Notes: generated by a model not told the origin, from the letters alone. A DNA stretch of 64,000 nucleotides from Oribacterium sp. (GCA_004554245.1 SFND01000001.1:62001-126000), one strand, 5' to 3'; positions 9,696 through 17,889 are shown, numbered from the stretch's first letter. Made by a program: numbers and translations.

Positions 9696-10787
9696 ATGGT
9701 CACGGTCCTTTTATGTACATATAACGGTGCGGCGTACGTCCGCGCGCAGCTTCAGTCGATCCTCGATCAGACGGTGCAGGACCTGCATGTGGTGGTGTCG
9801 GATGACGGCTCCACGGATGAGACGCCGGCGATCGTCGAGGCGATGGCGGCCGCGCATCCGGGGCGCATCACGATCCTCCGGCAGGATCCGCCGACCGGCA
9901 GCGCAGAGCGGCACTTCCTGAAGCTCCTCGTGGAGCGGGCCTACGATGTGCCGGGCAGCACAGAGACCACGACGGTCGATGCAGATCCTGTGCAGCGCGA
10001 CATAAATGATGCAGCGCCGGCACCGGAGCAGCGATCGGCGGACGGGACACGCGTTCGTGCCGACTATATCATGCTGTCCGACCAGGACGATGTGTGGCTT
10101 CCGGAAAAGGTCGAGAAGACGCTCGCACGTATGCAGGCGGACGAAGCGGCCTGCCGTACCGCCGGGGAGGCCAATGCTCCCATCCTGGTGCACTGCGATT
10201 CACGCATCGTCGACCGGGAACTCCGGGAGATCGCCCCGAGCTTCGTGGCCTACCAGAAGATGACGCCGTCCCGCTGTCAGCTCCAACAGCTGCTCGTGCA
10301 GAACAACGTCGTCGGCGGTGCCCTCATGATGAACCGTGCTCTGGCAGAGCGCATCACGGAGATCCCGGCGCACTGTGTCATGCATGACCAGTGGATCGCG
10401 CTCGTCGCGAGTGCCTTCGGACACATCGATTTCGTGCCGGAGTCGCTCTATCTCTACCGACAGCACGGGGACAATGTCCTCGGCGCCGGGAAGGGCTCCC
10501 GCATCATGGAGATCCTCGGACGCTTTGGCATCGGCCGGAAGGACGGAAAAACGAAGGCGGAGATGGATGCACACTCGCAGCGCGTGTACCGGGAGATGTT
10601 TCTCCAGGCGGAGAGCTTCCGACGCTGCTTCGATGCGGAGCTCTCGGTGAAGCAGAAGCGGCTGCTCGACGAGTTCACATCGATCCCGAAGCGGCGTCGG
10701 CTCGGGAAGATCTGTACGATCCTCCGCTATGGCTTTACCTATAATTTATTTCACAGGACGGTGGGCGAATGTCTCTTTATCCAGTAA
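9696..10787 (+). CDS. glycosyltransferase family 2, rhamnosyltransferase-like
   Basis: An inverting GT-A enzyme with VLLCTYNGAAYVRAQLQSI, VVSDDGSTDET and the divalent metal motif in YIMLSDQDDVWLPEKVE, then a base segment MHDQWIALVASAFG. These features match the GT2 clade that includes rhamnosyltransferases. Residues about 84-121 (VPGSTETTTVDADP and following) form a low-complexity insert between the nucleotide-binding half and the DQDD motif. AAGGAGAG lies about 10 nt before the ATG. Its end overlaps the next gene by 19 nt. Donor and acceptor are not determinable; dTDP-rhamnose is plausible given rml upstream. Confidence 0.85.
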   Translation: MVTVLLCTYNGAAYVRAQLQSILDQTVQDLHVVVSDDGSTDETPAIVEAMAAAHPGRITILRQDPPTGSAERHFLKLLVERAYDVPGSTETTTVDADPVQRDINDAAPAPEQRSADGTRVRADYIMLSDQDDVWLPEKVEKTLARMQADEAACRTAGEANAPILVHCDSRIVDRELREIAPSFVAYQKMTPSRCQLQQLLVQNNVVGGALMMNRALAERITEIPAHCVMHDQWIALVASAFGHIDFVPESLYLYRQHGDNVLGAGKGSRIMEILGRFGIGRKDGKTKAEMDAHSQRVYREMFLQAESFRRCFDAELSVKQKRLLDEFTSIPKRRRLGKICTILRYGFTYNLFHRTVGECLFIQ

Positions 10788-11782
10788 ATGACATTATGGT
10801 CTCGGTGTGTGTCGTGACCTACAACCATGGAAAGTATATCGGTACCTGCTTAGATCACATCCTCCGGCAGCGCCGGAAGTTCCGCATCGAGATCCTCATC
10901 CATGACGACGCCTCGACGGATGGGGCGCAGGACGTGATCCGGGCCTATCAGAAACGCTATCCGGACATCATCAAGCCGATTCTCCGGGTGGAGAATCAGT
11001 ACAGCCAGGGCATCACGAACATCTCGGGTGCCTTTAATTTCCCGCGCGCGGTCGGAAAGTATGTCGCGCTGACGGACGGCGATGACTACTGGTGCGACGA
11101 TTATAAGCTGCAGCGCCAGGTGGACTATATGGAGGCGCATCCGGAATGTGGCTTTACCTTTCACTCGGCGAAGGTGGTCACGGAGGATGGTGCCCTCGTG
11201 AACGGTGAGCTCATGCGTCCGTATCACACATCCCGTGTGGTTAAACCGGCGGAGCTTGTGGATAAAGCCACCGGCAGTCCCTTCGCGAGCTTCCTCCTGC
11301 GGCGTGAAATCGTCGAAAAACTGCCGGATTACTATGTGGACTGCCCGGTCGGCGACCGTCCGCTCGAGCTGATGGCGGCGGATTACGGGGACAGCTACTA
11401 CTTCGATGAGCCGATGAGTGTGTACCGCTTCGGCATCCGCGGCTCCTGGACGGAAAACCAGATGAACGGGGACTATGTGGAGAAGCAGCGGAAATATGCT
11501 GCCGATATGTGGAAAATGTATCACCGCTTCGATGTGGAAACCGGTGGACGCTTCCACGAAGCCTGTGAACACGCGGGTCGACGTGTGGAATTCCTGACCG
11601 CCGTCAACACACGAAACTTCGACGTGATCTATCGGCCGGAAAATGCGGGCTTCCTGCAGGAACTGAGCCGTCATGATCGCTTCTTCATCGACTTCGAGCA
11701 TCGCTTCCCGAAACTGTATCATGGACTCCGCCGTCTGAAGAGCGGGGCTCCGAAGCAGATTGAAGAAAAGGGAAGCGTATAA
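10769..11782 (+). CDS. glycosyltransferase family 2
   Basis: A 337-residue GT-A glycosyltransferase. VSVCVVTYNHGKYIGTCLDHIL is followed by LIHDDASTDGAQDVI and ALTDGDDYWCDDYKLQRQVDYM, a DxD variant (DGDDYW) typical of capsule GT2 enzymes. The start at 10769 overlaps the previous gene by 19 nt; an internal ATG at 10796 is a possible alternative, but its upstream region lacks a ribosome site. Likely adds one sugar to a lipid-linked repeat unit before flipping by the Wzx that follows. Confidence 0.85.
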   Translation: MSLYPVNDIMVSVCVVTYNHGKYIGTCLDHILRQRRKFRIEILIHDDASTDGAQDVIRAYQKRYPDIIKPILRVENQYSQGITNISGAFNFPRAVGKYVALTDGDDYWCDDYKLQRQVDYMEAHPECGFTFHSAKVVTEDGALVNGELMRPYHTSRVVKPAELVDKATGSPFASFLLRREIVEKLPDYYVDCPVGDRPLELMAADYGDSYYFDEPMSVYRFGIRGSWTENQMNGDYVEKQRKYAADMWKMYHRFDVETGGRFHEACEHAGRRVEFLTAVNTRNFDVIYRPENAGFLQELSRHDRFFIDFEHRFPKLYHGLRRLKSGAPKQIEEKGSV

Positions 11783-11793
11783 ACATAGAAAGG

Positions 11794-11842
11794 GCTGCCC
11801 GTCCCGCACAGTACTGCGCGGAATGGGCAGCATTCGGTATTT
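11794..11842 (+). terminator. inverted repeat before the flippase, possible attenuator
   Basis: GCTGCCC (11794-11800) and GGGCAGC (11825-11831), with G/C-rich pairing inside, are followed by ATTCGGTATTTT. It lies between the second GT2 gene and the flippase start, so it could reduce read-through or occlude initiation. Confidence 0.4.
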
Positions 11843-11843
11843 T

Positions 11844-13298
11844 ATGACAGAGAATTCACTGAAATCAAAGGTGGTGCAGGGGCTCTTCTGGAAGGTGCTC
11901 GAGCAGGGCGGCTCCCAGGGCATCCAGTTCATCGTCGCCCTCGTGCTCGCGCGTCTCATGACGCCGGAGGAGTACGGTACGATCAGCCTGATCACCATCT
12001 TCATCACCATCGCGAACACCCTCGTGCAGTCCGGCTTCGCGACCGCCCTCGTGCAGGGAAAGGAGGTCGAGGACGAGGATTACTCCTCCGTCTTCTGGAT
12101 CTCGATGCTGCTGTCGGTCGTGTTGTACATCGCCCTCTTCCTCGGTGCACCGTGGATCGCCGCCTACTTCCGTACACCGGTCCTCGAGGCCCTCGTCCGG
12201 GTGATGGGCGTCGTGCTCTTCCCGGGGGCCGTGGTCTCGATTCAGACCGCCTTCGTCTCCCGGAACCTGCGCTTCCGTCAGCTCTTCCAGTCGACGATGG
12301 TCGCCGTCGTGATCTCCGGCGTCGTCTCGATCGCACTTGCGATGCGGGGCTTCGGTGTCTGGGCGATGGCAGCGCAGCAGATCGTCTACTACTTCGCACT
12401 GATGCTGGTGCTGTTTGTGACGATCCGCTGGTATCCGCGCATCCTGATCCGGACAGAACGTCTCCGGAAGCTCTTCACCTTCGGCTGGAAGATCCTCGTA
12501 TCCGGTCTTCTCGATACCCTCTGGCAGAACATCTACGGCCTCATCATCGGCCGGAAATATACGAGCGCTGATCTCGGGGCATATAACCGCGGGGAGCAGT
12601 TCCCGAAGATCATCTCGACGAACCTCGCGACCGCCATCCAGTCCGTGCTCCTGCCGGCCTACAGTAAGAAGCAGGACGACCCGGACACGCTGCAGCGCAT
12701 GGCACGCCGCTCGATCCGACTCAGCGCCTTCGTGCTTTTTCCGATGATGGCAGGCCTCGCGGCGGTAGCGGAGCCGCTGGTGACCCTGCTTCTCACGGAG
12801 AAGTGGCTGGTGGCTGCCCCGTACCTCATACTGCTCGCGGTGAGCTATGCGACCTATCCGATCCACATCATCAACCTGCAGGTCATGAACGCGATGGGAC
12901 GCTCGGATCTCTTCCTGAAGCTCGAGATCATAAAAAAAGCACTCGGGATCGTGATCCTGGTGCTTAGTTTACCGCTCGGCATCTGGCCGATGCTTCTGTT
13001 TAAGGTGGTGGATGAGTATCTCTGCACCTTCATCAACGCCTGGCCGAACCGTGCGCTGATCGGCTACGGACCGCTCCGTCAGTGGGCCGATGTCCTGCCG
13101 AGTGCAGGGATCTCCGCCGTGATGGGCGTCGTGGTCTACCTCCTGCATCGACTGCCGCTCGGGGTGCTCCCGATGCTGCTTGTTCAGATGCTGGTCGGCG
13201 TGATCGTTTATCTGCTGCTGTCGCTCCTCTTTAACCGCGAGCCCCTGCAGTATATTTACGGCCTAGCTGGAGGACGTACGCCAGCGTCTGATAGATAA
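11844..13298 (+). CDS. lipid-linked oligosaccharide flippase, Wzx/RfbX type
   Basis: A membrane protein of 484 residues with about 12-14 hydrophobic segments. The N-terminus (SKVVQGLFWKVLEQGGSQGI, then ARLMTPEEYGTISLI) is typical of the polysaccharide-transporter family in the MOP superfamily. It would move undecaprenyl-linked repeat units across the membrane. The start at 11844 (MTENSLKSK) fits the family best, although no good ribosome site is seen. An in-frame ATG at 11823 overlaps a GC-rich inverted repeat (GCTGCCC 11794-11800, GGGCAGC 11825-11831) that could act as an attenuator. The last 68 nt overlap the convergent GT2 gene. Confidence 0.88.
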   Translation: MTENSLKSKVVQGLFWKVLEQGGSQGIQFIVALVLARLMTPEEYGTISLITIFITIANTLVQSGFATALVQGKEVEDEDYSSVFWISMLLSVVLYIALFLGAPWIAAYFRTPVLEALVRVMGVVLFPGAVVSIQTAFVSRNLRFRQLFQSTMVAVVISGVVSIALAMRGFGVWAMAAQQIVYYFALMLVLFVTIRWYPRILIRTERLRKLFTFGWKILVSGLLDTLWQNIYGLIIGRKYTSADLGAYNRGEQFPKIISTNLATAIQSVLLPAYSKKQDDPDTLQRMARRSIRLSAFVLFPMMAGLAAVAEPLVTLLLTEKWLVAAPYLILLAVSYATYPIHIINLQVMNAMGRSDLFLKLEIIKKALGIVILVLSLPLGIWPMLLFKVVDEYLCTFINAWPNRALIGYGPLRQWADVLPSAGISAVMGVVVYLLHRLPLGVLPMLLVQMLVGVIVYLLLSLLFNREPLQYIYGLAGGRTPASDR

Positions 13299-14280
13299 GA
13301 GAACACTCGATCGAGAGGTATCGCAGAAGCGGTACCTCTTTTGATTTGGCCTTTTCGAGCTGCTTCCGGGTGCGGATCCCCTCGAGAAGACCCGCAGCAT
13401 ACTCCTTTCCGAAGCCTTTTCGGAGGAAAAAGAGCTGCTTCACGAGGAAACCGAGGAGAAGCGGGAGGGCGTTCACGAGGAGCATGAGCGGCGGCATGTT
13501 CTTATAGAGAAGATACACGGAGTTCCGCGCGCTGAGGCGTACCTTGAACGCGTTATACTTCGAGCCGCTCGTGCCGGAGCCGACATGCTCCACCACGGCC
13601 GTCGGGCAGTAGAGGATGCGGTAGCCATAGAGCTGTGCGCGGTAGGAGACATCGATATCCTCGAGGTAGGCGAAGTGATGCTCGTCGAAGAGACCGACCG
13701 TACGGAAGAGTGCGGTGCGGTACATCGCCGCACCGGCGCAGGCCGAGAATACGACGGCTTCCCGGTTCCAGACCGGCTTCTCGGCACACTCGCCGAGGCC
13801 ATGCTGGAACTGCCAGCCGAGGAGGGTATAGGCATCGCCGGCGTCATCGATCTCGTGCGGATCATGCATCTTCACCATCTTACTGGAGAGGGCGAAGACA
13901 CGACCCTTCGGATCCTGATCCATGCGCTTCTCGAGGGCCTCGATGAAGTCTGGGCGGACCTTCGTATCGTTGTTGAGCAGCAGCGTGAACTCGTAGTGCT
14001 CCTCGAGCGCCTGTCGGATGCCCTGGTTGACCGCACCGGAGAAACCGAGGTTCGCGTCGTTCAGAAGCAGCTTCCGTCGTGCAGGATCCTCCGCCTGCCA
14101 CGTGCGGAGCCAGGTGATATCCTCTCCGCCGGAAGCATTGTCGATCACCAGGGTCGTAAAATCCCTCACCGTCTGGCGGGACAGCGCCTCCATGCAGTCC
14201 GGCAGGAAGCGAAGACCGTTGTAGTTCGGAATCACGACCAGGGTACGGCTCGTGTTGTGTGTGGTTTCAGATGTCGGCAT
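13231..14280 (-). CDS. glycosyltransferase family 2, WbbL/rhamnosyltransferase-like
   Basis: A 349-residue GT-A enzyme: VVIPNYNGLRFLPDCMEAL, VIDNASGGED, NLGFSGAVNQGI, LLNNDTKVRPDF (DxD), CAGAAMYRTALFRTVGLFDEHHFAYLEDIDVSYR and a C-terminal membrane-associated segment (PPLMLLVNALPLLLGFLVKQLFFL). These match the N-acetylglucosaminyl-diphospho-decaprenol rhamnosyltransferase clade. GAGGT precedes the ATG. It is transcribed alone, leftwards, from an extended -10 promoter near 14444 through a leader with two strong hairpins. Its 3' end overlaps the convergent flippase gene by 68 nt. Confidence 0.87.
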   Translation of the reverse strand: MPTSETTHNTSRTLVVIPNYNGLRFLPDCMEALSRQTVRDFTTLVIDNASGGEDITWLRTWQAEDPARRKLLLNDANLGFSGAVNQGIRQALEEHYEFTLLLNNDTKVRPDFIEALEKRMDQDPKGRVFALSSKMVKMHDPHEIDDAGDAYTLLGWQFQHGLGECAEKPVWNREAVVFSACAGAAMYRTALFRTVGLFDEHHFAYLEDIDVSYRAQLYGYRILYCPTAVVEHVGSGTSGSKYNAFKVRLSARNSVYLLYKNMPPLMLLVNALPLLLGFLVKQLFFLRKGFGKEYAAGLLEGIRTRKQLEKAKSKEVPLLRYLSIECSLIYQTLAYVLQLGRKYTAGARG

Positions 14281-14330
14281 AGACAGATACCTCGATTCAG
14301 ATGATGGACAGGATCAGAAAACGGCAGTTA

Positions 14331-14362
14331 CAGTTCAGGTCTCCCCCCCACTACCTGAACTG
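14331..14362 (-). promoter_or_regulatory. hairpin B in the leader of the GT2 gene
   Basis: CAGTTCAGGT (14331-14340) and ACCTGAACTG (14353-14362) are perfect inverted repeats around a C/G-run loop. With one mismatch the stem extends to 14 bp. It lies 50 nt before the minus-strand start codon. No U-tract follows directly, so it is not a standard terminator. Confidence 0.7.
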
Positions 14363-14368
14363 TTACAA

Positions 14369-14424
14369 GCGTCATGAAAACAGATGTGGACAACACACCG
14401 GAGGGTGTGACGTTTTCATGACGC
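14369..14424 (-). promoter_or_regulatory. hairpin A in the leader of the GT2 gene
   Basis: GCGTCATGAAAAC (14369-14381) and GTTTTCATGACGC (14412-14424) form a perfect 13-bp stem. Nested inside, CACACC (14394-14399) pairs with GGTGTG (14404-14409) around a GGAG tetraloop. It starts about 12 nt after the predicted transcription start. The function is unknown; it could stabilise the RNA or bind a protein or ligand. Confidence 0.7.
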
Positions 14425-14443
14425 TCCTGCTAAAAGTCATATC

Positions 14444-14452
14444 ATTATAGCA
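14444..14452 (-). promoter_or_regulatory. extended -10 promoter for the leftward GT2 gene
   Basis: On the minus strand TGCTATAAT is a perfect extended -10 element. No strong -35 lies 17 nt upstream, which suits an extended -10 promoter. Predicted start near 14436. Confidence 0.55.
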
Positions 14453-14571
14453 TAGAAGAAACACGAATACAGGGATTCTTTTGCCATTACGGATATTTGC
14501 CGCCCCCCCTTGCTTCTCTCCGGAAGTTTGAGGCTGGTCCTCATTCGCCCCATACTGCTATGTTACATCTC
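14453..14571. other. non-coding spacer before the dyad array
   Basis: No coding region or RNA gene was recognised. A C-run at about 14502-14509 and T-rich stretches are the only visible features. It lies upstream of the GT2 promoter and next to the first array unit. Confidence 0.5.
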
Positions 14572-14971
14572 TATCCAATATGTTTTGATTTTGAAATTAC
14601 TGGATATGTTTTTTGGCTGCAATAATCAAAATCGATTGTAAAGTATCCACTCTTAGGCGATTTCAAAAATGCTGGATACGAAAAGCCTTATTTCATAAGT
14701 GGAATCCGGGCTCGAGTATCCAGTATTTAAAAAAAGAAGTTATATTGGATATCTGCTTAAAGAAATGCTTCTATGAAGCTCAAAATATATATCCATTATT
14801 TGAAAAACCGAGGGAAAATGGATAGTACGCTTATATGCGTATGTCTGATTTCGCGGAAAAGTATCCAATAAGTGCCTTATTTCAAAATTATGGATATTTT
14901 AGCTCTGTGCACAAAAATGATAAACGATGTTGAAAATATCCACGATTTCAAAATCAACCAGTTATTGGATA
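14572..14971. repeat. array of six 35-bp dyad units, TATCCA-N23-TGGATA
   Basis: Six units sit at 14572-14606, 14644-14678, 14717-14751, 14790-14824, 14862-14896 and 14937-14971. Each begins TATCCA and ends TGGATA with exactly 23 bases between; linkers are 37, 38, 38, 37 and 40 bases, giving a 72-75 bp period. Inside, a directional core can be read next to one TATCCA: TATCCA-NN-A-T/A-TT-NN-A/G-AA. Units 3, 4 and 6 carry it on the plus strand and units 1, 2 and 5 on the minus strand. Internal bases otherwise differ, so this is not a CRISPR. It is AT-rich, has no ORF of interest, and lies upstream of the GT2 gene promoter. Function unknown. Confidence 0.85.
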
Positions 14972-15125
14972 GTACCATCAATCTTTGTCTAATTTACCTG
15001 GCTGGACTGTTACTCTGCGCCGGGGCAATTTGACTAAAAAGCCACGCTGGTGTTGACAGACGGATGAAATTCCAGAAATCAGCATTGCCCATGTTGCCAG
15101 ATGACCTGGTTATAGTAAATAACGA
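14972..15125. other. non-coding spacer between the array and the operon terminator
   Basis: No gene recognised. A short inverted repeat (GGGCAAT near 15024 and ATTGCCC near 15084) and CTGGC/GCCAG pairs could form weak structure. It may hold a promoter, but no convincing -35/-10 pair was found. Confidence 0.4.
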
Positions 15126-15175
15126 CAGGCTGCCCCACGATCGGTTTTCACCGTTCGTGGGGCAGCCTGCGTTTT
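15126..15175 (-). terminator. long hairpin at the end of the seven-gene minus operon
   Basis: CAGGCTGCCCCACGATCGGT (15126-15145) pairs with 15150-15169 over 20 bp with one T-T mismatch, loop TTTC. It lies 24 nt beyond the acyltransferase stop codon on the minus strand. A near copy occurs at 24051-24092. The T-tract is weak in both directions (GTTTTG on plus, TCGTTATTT on minus). Confidence 0.7.
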
Positions 15176-15198
15176 GAATCCAGATCAACTGAGTTTTC

Positions 15199-16263
15199 TT
15201 ATCGGGTATTTTTCCAGCGTGCGCCGATGCGGTCGAGGATCCATCCGGCGAGGACGGAGACGGCGAGGGGCACTAGGGTGTAGAGCATCCAGTAGTGCTC
15301 GGACAGTGGTGACGGGTAGCCGCTCAGGTCCATCGCCGGGTTTCGGAAGTACAGCTTTCGGAGAAACATGTCGAGCATCTTGAAGACGAAGATGTGAAAG
15401 GCCATGACGTCGAAGCTGTGGCGACCGATGTAGGCGAGGGCTTCGCCGATTTTTGGTGGCAGCTTCTCGATCAGCAGCGTCAGCATCAGGGTGAAGACGG
15501 TGCCGATGGCGGTGCCGACGAAGAACCAAGCCCCGTGCACACTGCGGGCAGAGAGGTCGAACCAGATGCCGCTTTTCACGAAGAGCTTCAGTGCGATGAA
15601 GCTCACGACGAGCAGTCCGAGGGCGAGCGGTCCGCGGATCTTCGTCGCGAAGTCACCGGCATACTTCCGGAGGAAGTAGCCCTCGGCGAAGAGCGGCAGT
15701 ACGAAGAACGAGAGCTCGAAGCCATAGAACAGGCGGATGCCCTGCCCGATGAAGTAGTAGCCGATGCCCATGCCGAGAAGTGCACAGAGCACGATGATTC
15801 CATCCTTCATGCGTCCAATGCACCGCGCCAGCCACACCACGCCGCCGAAGAGCGCCGCGCCGAGGATCCATACCGGCACGAACCACATCGGTCCGGCGAG
15901 AAGCTCGGGGGACTGGAAGATCATCCCGTGAAAAAGGGAGGTCAGCATCTCGGGAAGTGCGTAGTGCACATCCGTCCCCGGAGCCATCAGGCCGTGCTTC
16001 ACCATGTAGTTATGCGTGAGCGCGAGGAAAATGCTGTAGACCGTATAGCGTGGCCAGGCACCCTCGATGCGCTTCTGCAGGAAGGTGAAGGGCTGGTCAC
16101 CGTACTTCATCTCGTTATACAGGAAGCCGGTCACGAAGAAGAACAGCTCGAGATGGAAAAGGTACACGAAGGCACCGCCATGTCCGGTATGACCGAAGAC
16201 GATCATGATGATGGCGAGGCCCTTGAAGATATCCCAGTAGAGGCTTCGTCCGGTGGTCTTCAT
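15199..16263 (-). CDS. membrane acyltransferase, acyltransferase-3 family
   Basis: A 354-residue integral membrane protein that probably O-acetylates (or otherwise acylates) surface polysaccharide. The N-terminus SLYWDIFKGLAIIMIVFGHTGHG carries the family's catalytic histidine after the first segment, followed by LFHLELFFFVTGFLYNE, and about ten hydrophobic segments follow. The start at 16263 is set by GGAGGAG eight bases upstream; its ATGA overlaps the stop codon of the DUF2304 gene. Last gene of the minus-strand polysaccharide operon. Confidence 0.85.
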   Translation of the reverse strand: MKTTGRSLYWDIFKGLAIIMIVFGHTGHGGAFVYLFHLELFFFVTGFLYNEMKYGDQPFTFLQKRIEGAWPRYTVYSIFLALTHNYMVKHGLMAPGTDVHYALPEMLTSLFHGMIFQSPELLAGPMWFVPVWILGAALFGGVVWLARCIGRMKDGIIVLCALLGMGIGYYFIGQGIRLFYGFELSFFVLPLFAEGYFLRKYAGDFATKIRGPLALGLLVVSFIALKLFVKSGIWFDLSARSVHGAWFFVGTAIGTVFTLMLTLLIEKLPPKIGEALAYIGRHSFDVMAFHIFVFKMLDMFLRKLYFRNPAMDLSGYPSPLSEHYWMLYTLVPLAVSVLAGWILDRIGARWKNTR

Positions 16264-16715
16264 GCGTTTTTCTCCTCCATACACGTTTCTGCATGTCTGC
16301 TCGACGAGGATGCTGTATCCTGAGCTCGCGTTGCGCGATCACATCCGCACCCCTCTGCCGACGCTTCCGTCCGTTCATCCCGCGCATCCTTGTCGCGGAG
16401 GGCGAGCTCCTGCACGAGCTTCCGAATCTTATCCTCCAAGGTGCTGATCCGCATGCTCATCGAGAACATCCGCATCAGCAGGATGAAGATCATGAAGAGG
16501 AAGAGGAAGTTTGCCGTGGAGTAGATGCCAAGCAGACGTGCCAGGGTATCCGGCACGACCGGGAACAGGGCGAAGACGACAAACATCATCGCGAGGAGGA
16601 TCCAGAAAATGGAGTCCTCGATCGTAAGCTTCGCCTTCTGTATTCGTTTGAGAACCGTCGCGAGTGTGCCGATCGAGACTACGACCAGTACCACGCGGAA
16701 GAGGGGGGTCATCAT
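16260..16715 (-). CDS. DUF2304 family membrane protein
   Basis: A small protein of 151 residues with three hydrophobic segments in the first 85 residues, then a helical, charged region (MRISTLEDKIRKLVQELALRDKD) that could be a short coiled coil, and a polar Cys/Ser-rich tail. The fold matches DUF2304, proteins often encoded beside GT2 dolichyl-phosphate-mannose-synthase-like enzymes. AAAGGAA upstream of 16715 favours the ATG-ATG start. It overlaps the next gene by four bases. A role as accessory subunit of a polyprenyl-phosphate glycosyltransferase is inference. Confidence 0.7.
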   Translation of the reverse strand: MMTPLFRVVLVVVSIGTLATVLKRIQKAKLTIEDSIFWILLAMMFVVFALFPVVPDTLARLLGIYSTANFLFLFMIFILLMRMFSMSMRISTLEDKIRKLVQELALRDKDARDERTEASAEGCGCDRATRAQDTASSSSRHAETCMEEKNA

Positions 16716-16783
16716 CGCGTTTCTTCCTTTCATACTATGCCGAACGCCGACGCACGAAGGCACGGTCACGGCAGGTTTTCACT

Positions 16784-17872
16784 TTATCTGTTCTTTCGGT
16801 CGCCGCTGTGATCGCCGTTTTCCTCGATGCATCTGCCTGCATACGCCCAGTAGCGCGGGTTCATCGTGCAGCGGAGCACCATCCGGCGAGACAGCTTCCG
16901 GTAGTTGCGGCCCATGCGGAAGCCGAGGTACTTGCAGCCTGATTTCCAGACGAGGTTCGGTACGGTGAAGAGGCGGCCATGACGGAGGAGGTCCTTTGCA
17001 TTGCCGAGCACCAGCTTCACGCCCTCGCCTTCCGAGCGAAGCCCCGCGAAGATCTCCGGGTGATCCGCCTGCGACACGCCGAGGTCGAAGTTCCGGTGGA
17101 ACTGCTGGCAGCCGCTGTAGTGATGCGCATGGTAAACCTCCGCCGAGGCCTCGTATGCACTCGCGTAGCCCGCCTGCAGCAGCTTCCCGCAGTAGATCAT
17201 ATCCTCGTTAAAAATCGTATGATCGATGAAGCCGCCGAGCCGGTCGAAGATGTCGCGGCGGTACATGCAGCAGACGTTTGACTCGAAGTAGGTCTTGATA
17301 CCCAGCCGCGCGATGTCCTGCTGCGTCTTCACGAAGGACTGCGCCGGGTAGTTGAACTGCCGCGCATACTGCTCGTCATAGGAGCTCTCCTGCGTTGCGA
17401 GCTGCCGGCCATAGACCGCACCGATCGGGCCGCGGGCTGCCTTTCCGTGTCCAATGTCTCCATCGGCATACCCGTACGCAGTGTCTGTTTCTCCCAAAAG
17501 CGCCGTGTCATCCGCAGATGCAGGCACCGGTGCCGCGTCCTTATACGGGTCCGTCTCGAAGACACGCACCAGCCTCTCGACGAGGGTGGTATCCTTCGGT
17601 ACTGCGTCCTCGGTCATCATGAGAAAAAGCTCTGCATCCGACTTCGACACGCCGAGGTTCCGGCTCGCGCCGTGATCGAACTGATCCTTCCGGATATGCG
17701 TCACCGAGATGCGTGCATCCTCCGGAATCAGCGCCGGATCGAGGAGTGATTTTTCGGTATTGATGATGATGATGTTCTGTATCGGGTAGCTCTGCCGGAG
17801 AAGCAGCTCCAGCAGCTTCCGAAGCTTCTGATCCGGCTTATAGCTCGGGATGATGACATCCACACTGTACAT
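16784..17872 (-). CDS. glycosyltransferase family 2, rhamnosyltransferase-like
   Basis: A 362-residue GT-A enzyme with VDVIIPSYKPDQKLRKLLELLLRQ, an HIRKDQFDHGASRNLG motif typical of rhamnosyltransferases, LFLMMTEDAVPKD (DxD-like), then AVYGRQL and FNEDMIYCGKLLQAGY. Residues about 109-148 form an Asp/Ala/Gly-rich insert just before AVYGRQL. The gene follows the Wzx stop by 17 nt, in the same operon. Donor is not determinable; dTDP-rhamnose is a reasonable guess because of the family signature and the rml genes. Confidence 0.85.
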   Translation of the reverse strand: MYSVDVIIPSYKPDQKLRKLLELLLRQSYPIQNIIIINTEKSLLDPALIPEDARISVTHIRKDQFDHGASRNLGVSKSDAELFLMMTEDAVPKDTTLVERLVRVFETDPYKDAAPVPASADDTALLGETDTAYGYADGDIGHGKAARGPIGAVYGRQLATQESSYDEQYARQFNYPAQSFVKTQQDIARLGIKTYFESNVCCMYRRDIFDRLGGFIDHTIFNEDMIYCGKLLQAGYASAYEASAEVYHAHHYSGCQQFHRNFDLGVSQADHPEIFAGLRSEGEGVKLVLGNAKDLLRHGRLFTVPNLVWKSGCKYLGFRMGRNYRKLSRRMVLRCTMNPRYWAYAGRCIEENGDHSGDRKNR

Positions 17873-17889
17873 GTCGTTTCCTCATTTCA

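Noticed and set aside
14572..14971. CRISPR array or TIGR-type guide array
   Set aside because: The period (72-75 bp) and unit length (35 bp) recall CRISPR and 36-nt tigRNA units. But only the six-base ends and a weak core are conserved, units change orientation, and no Cas or Nop-domain protein is in the window.
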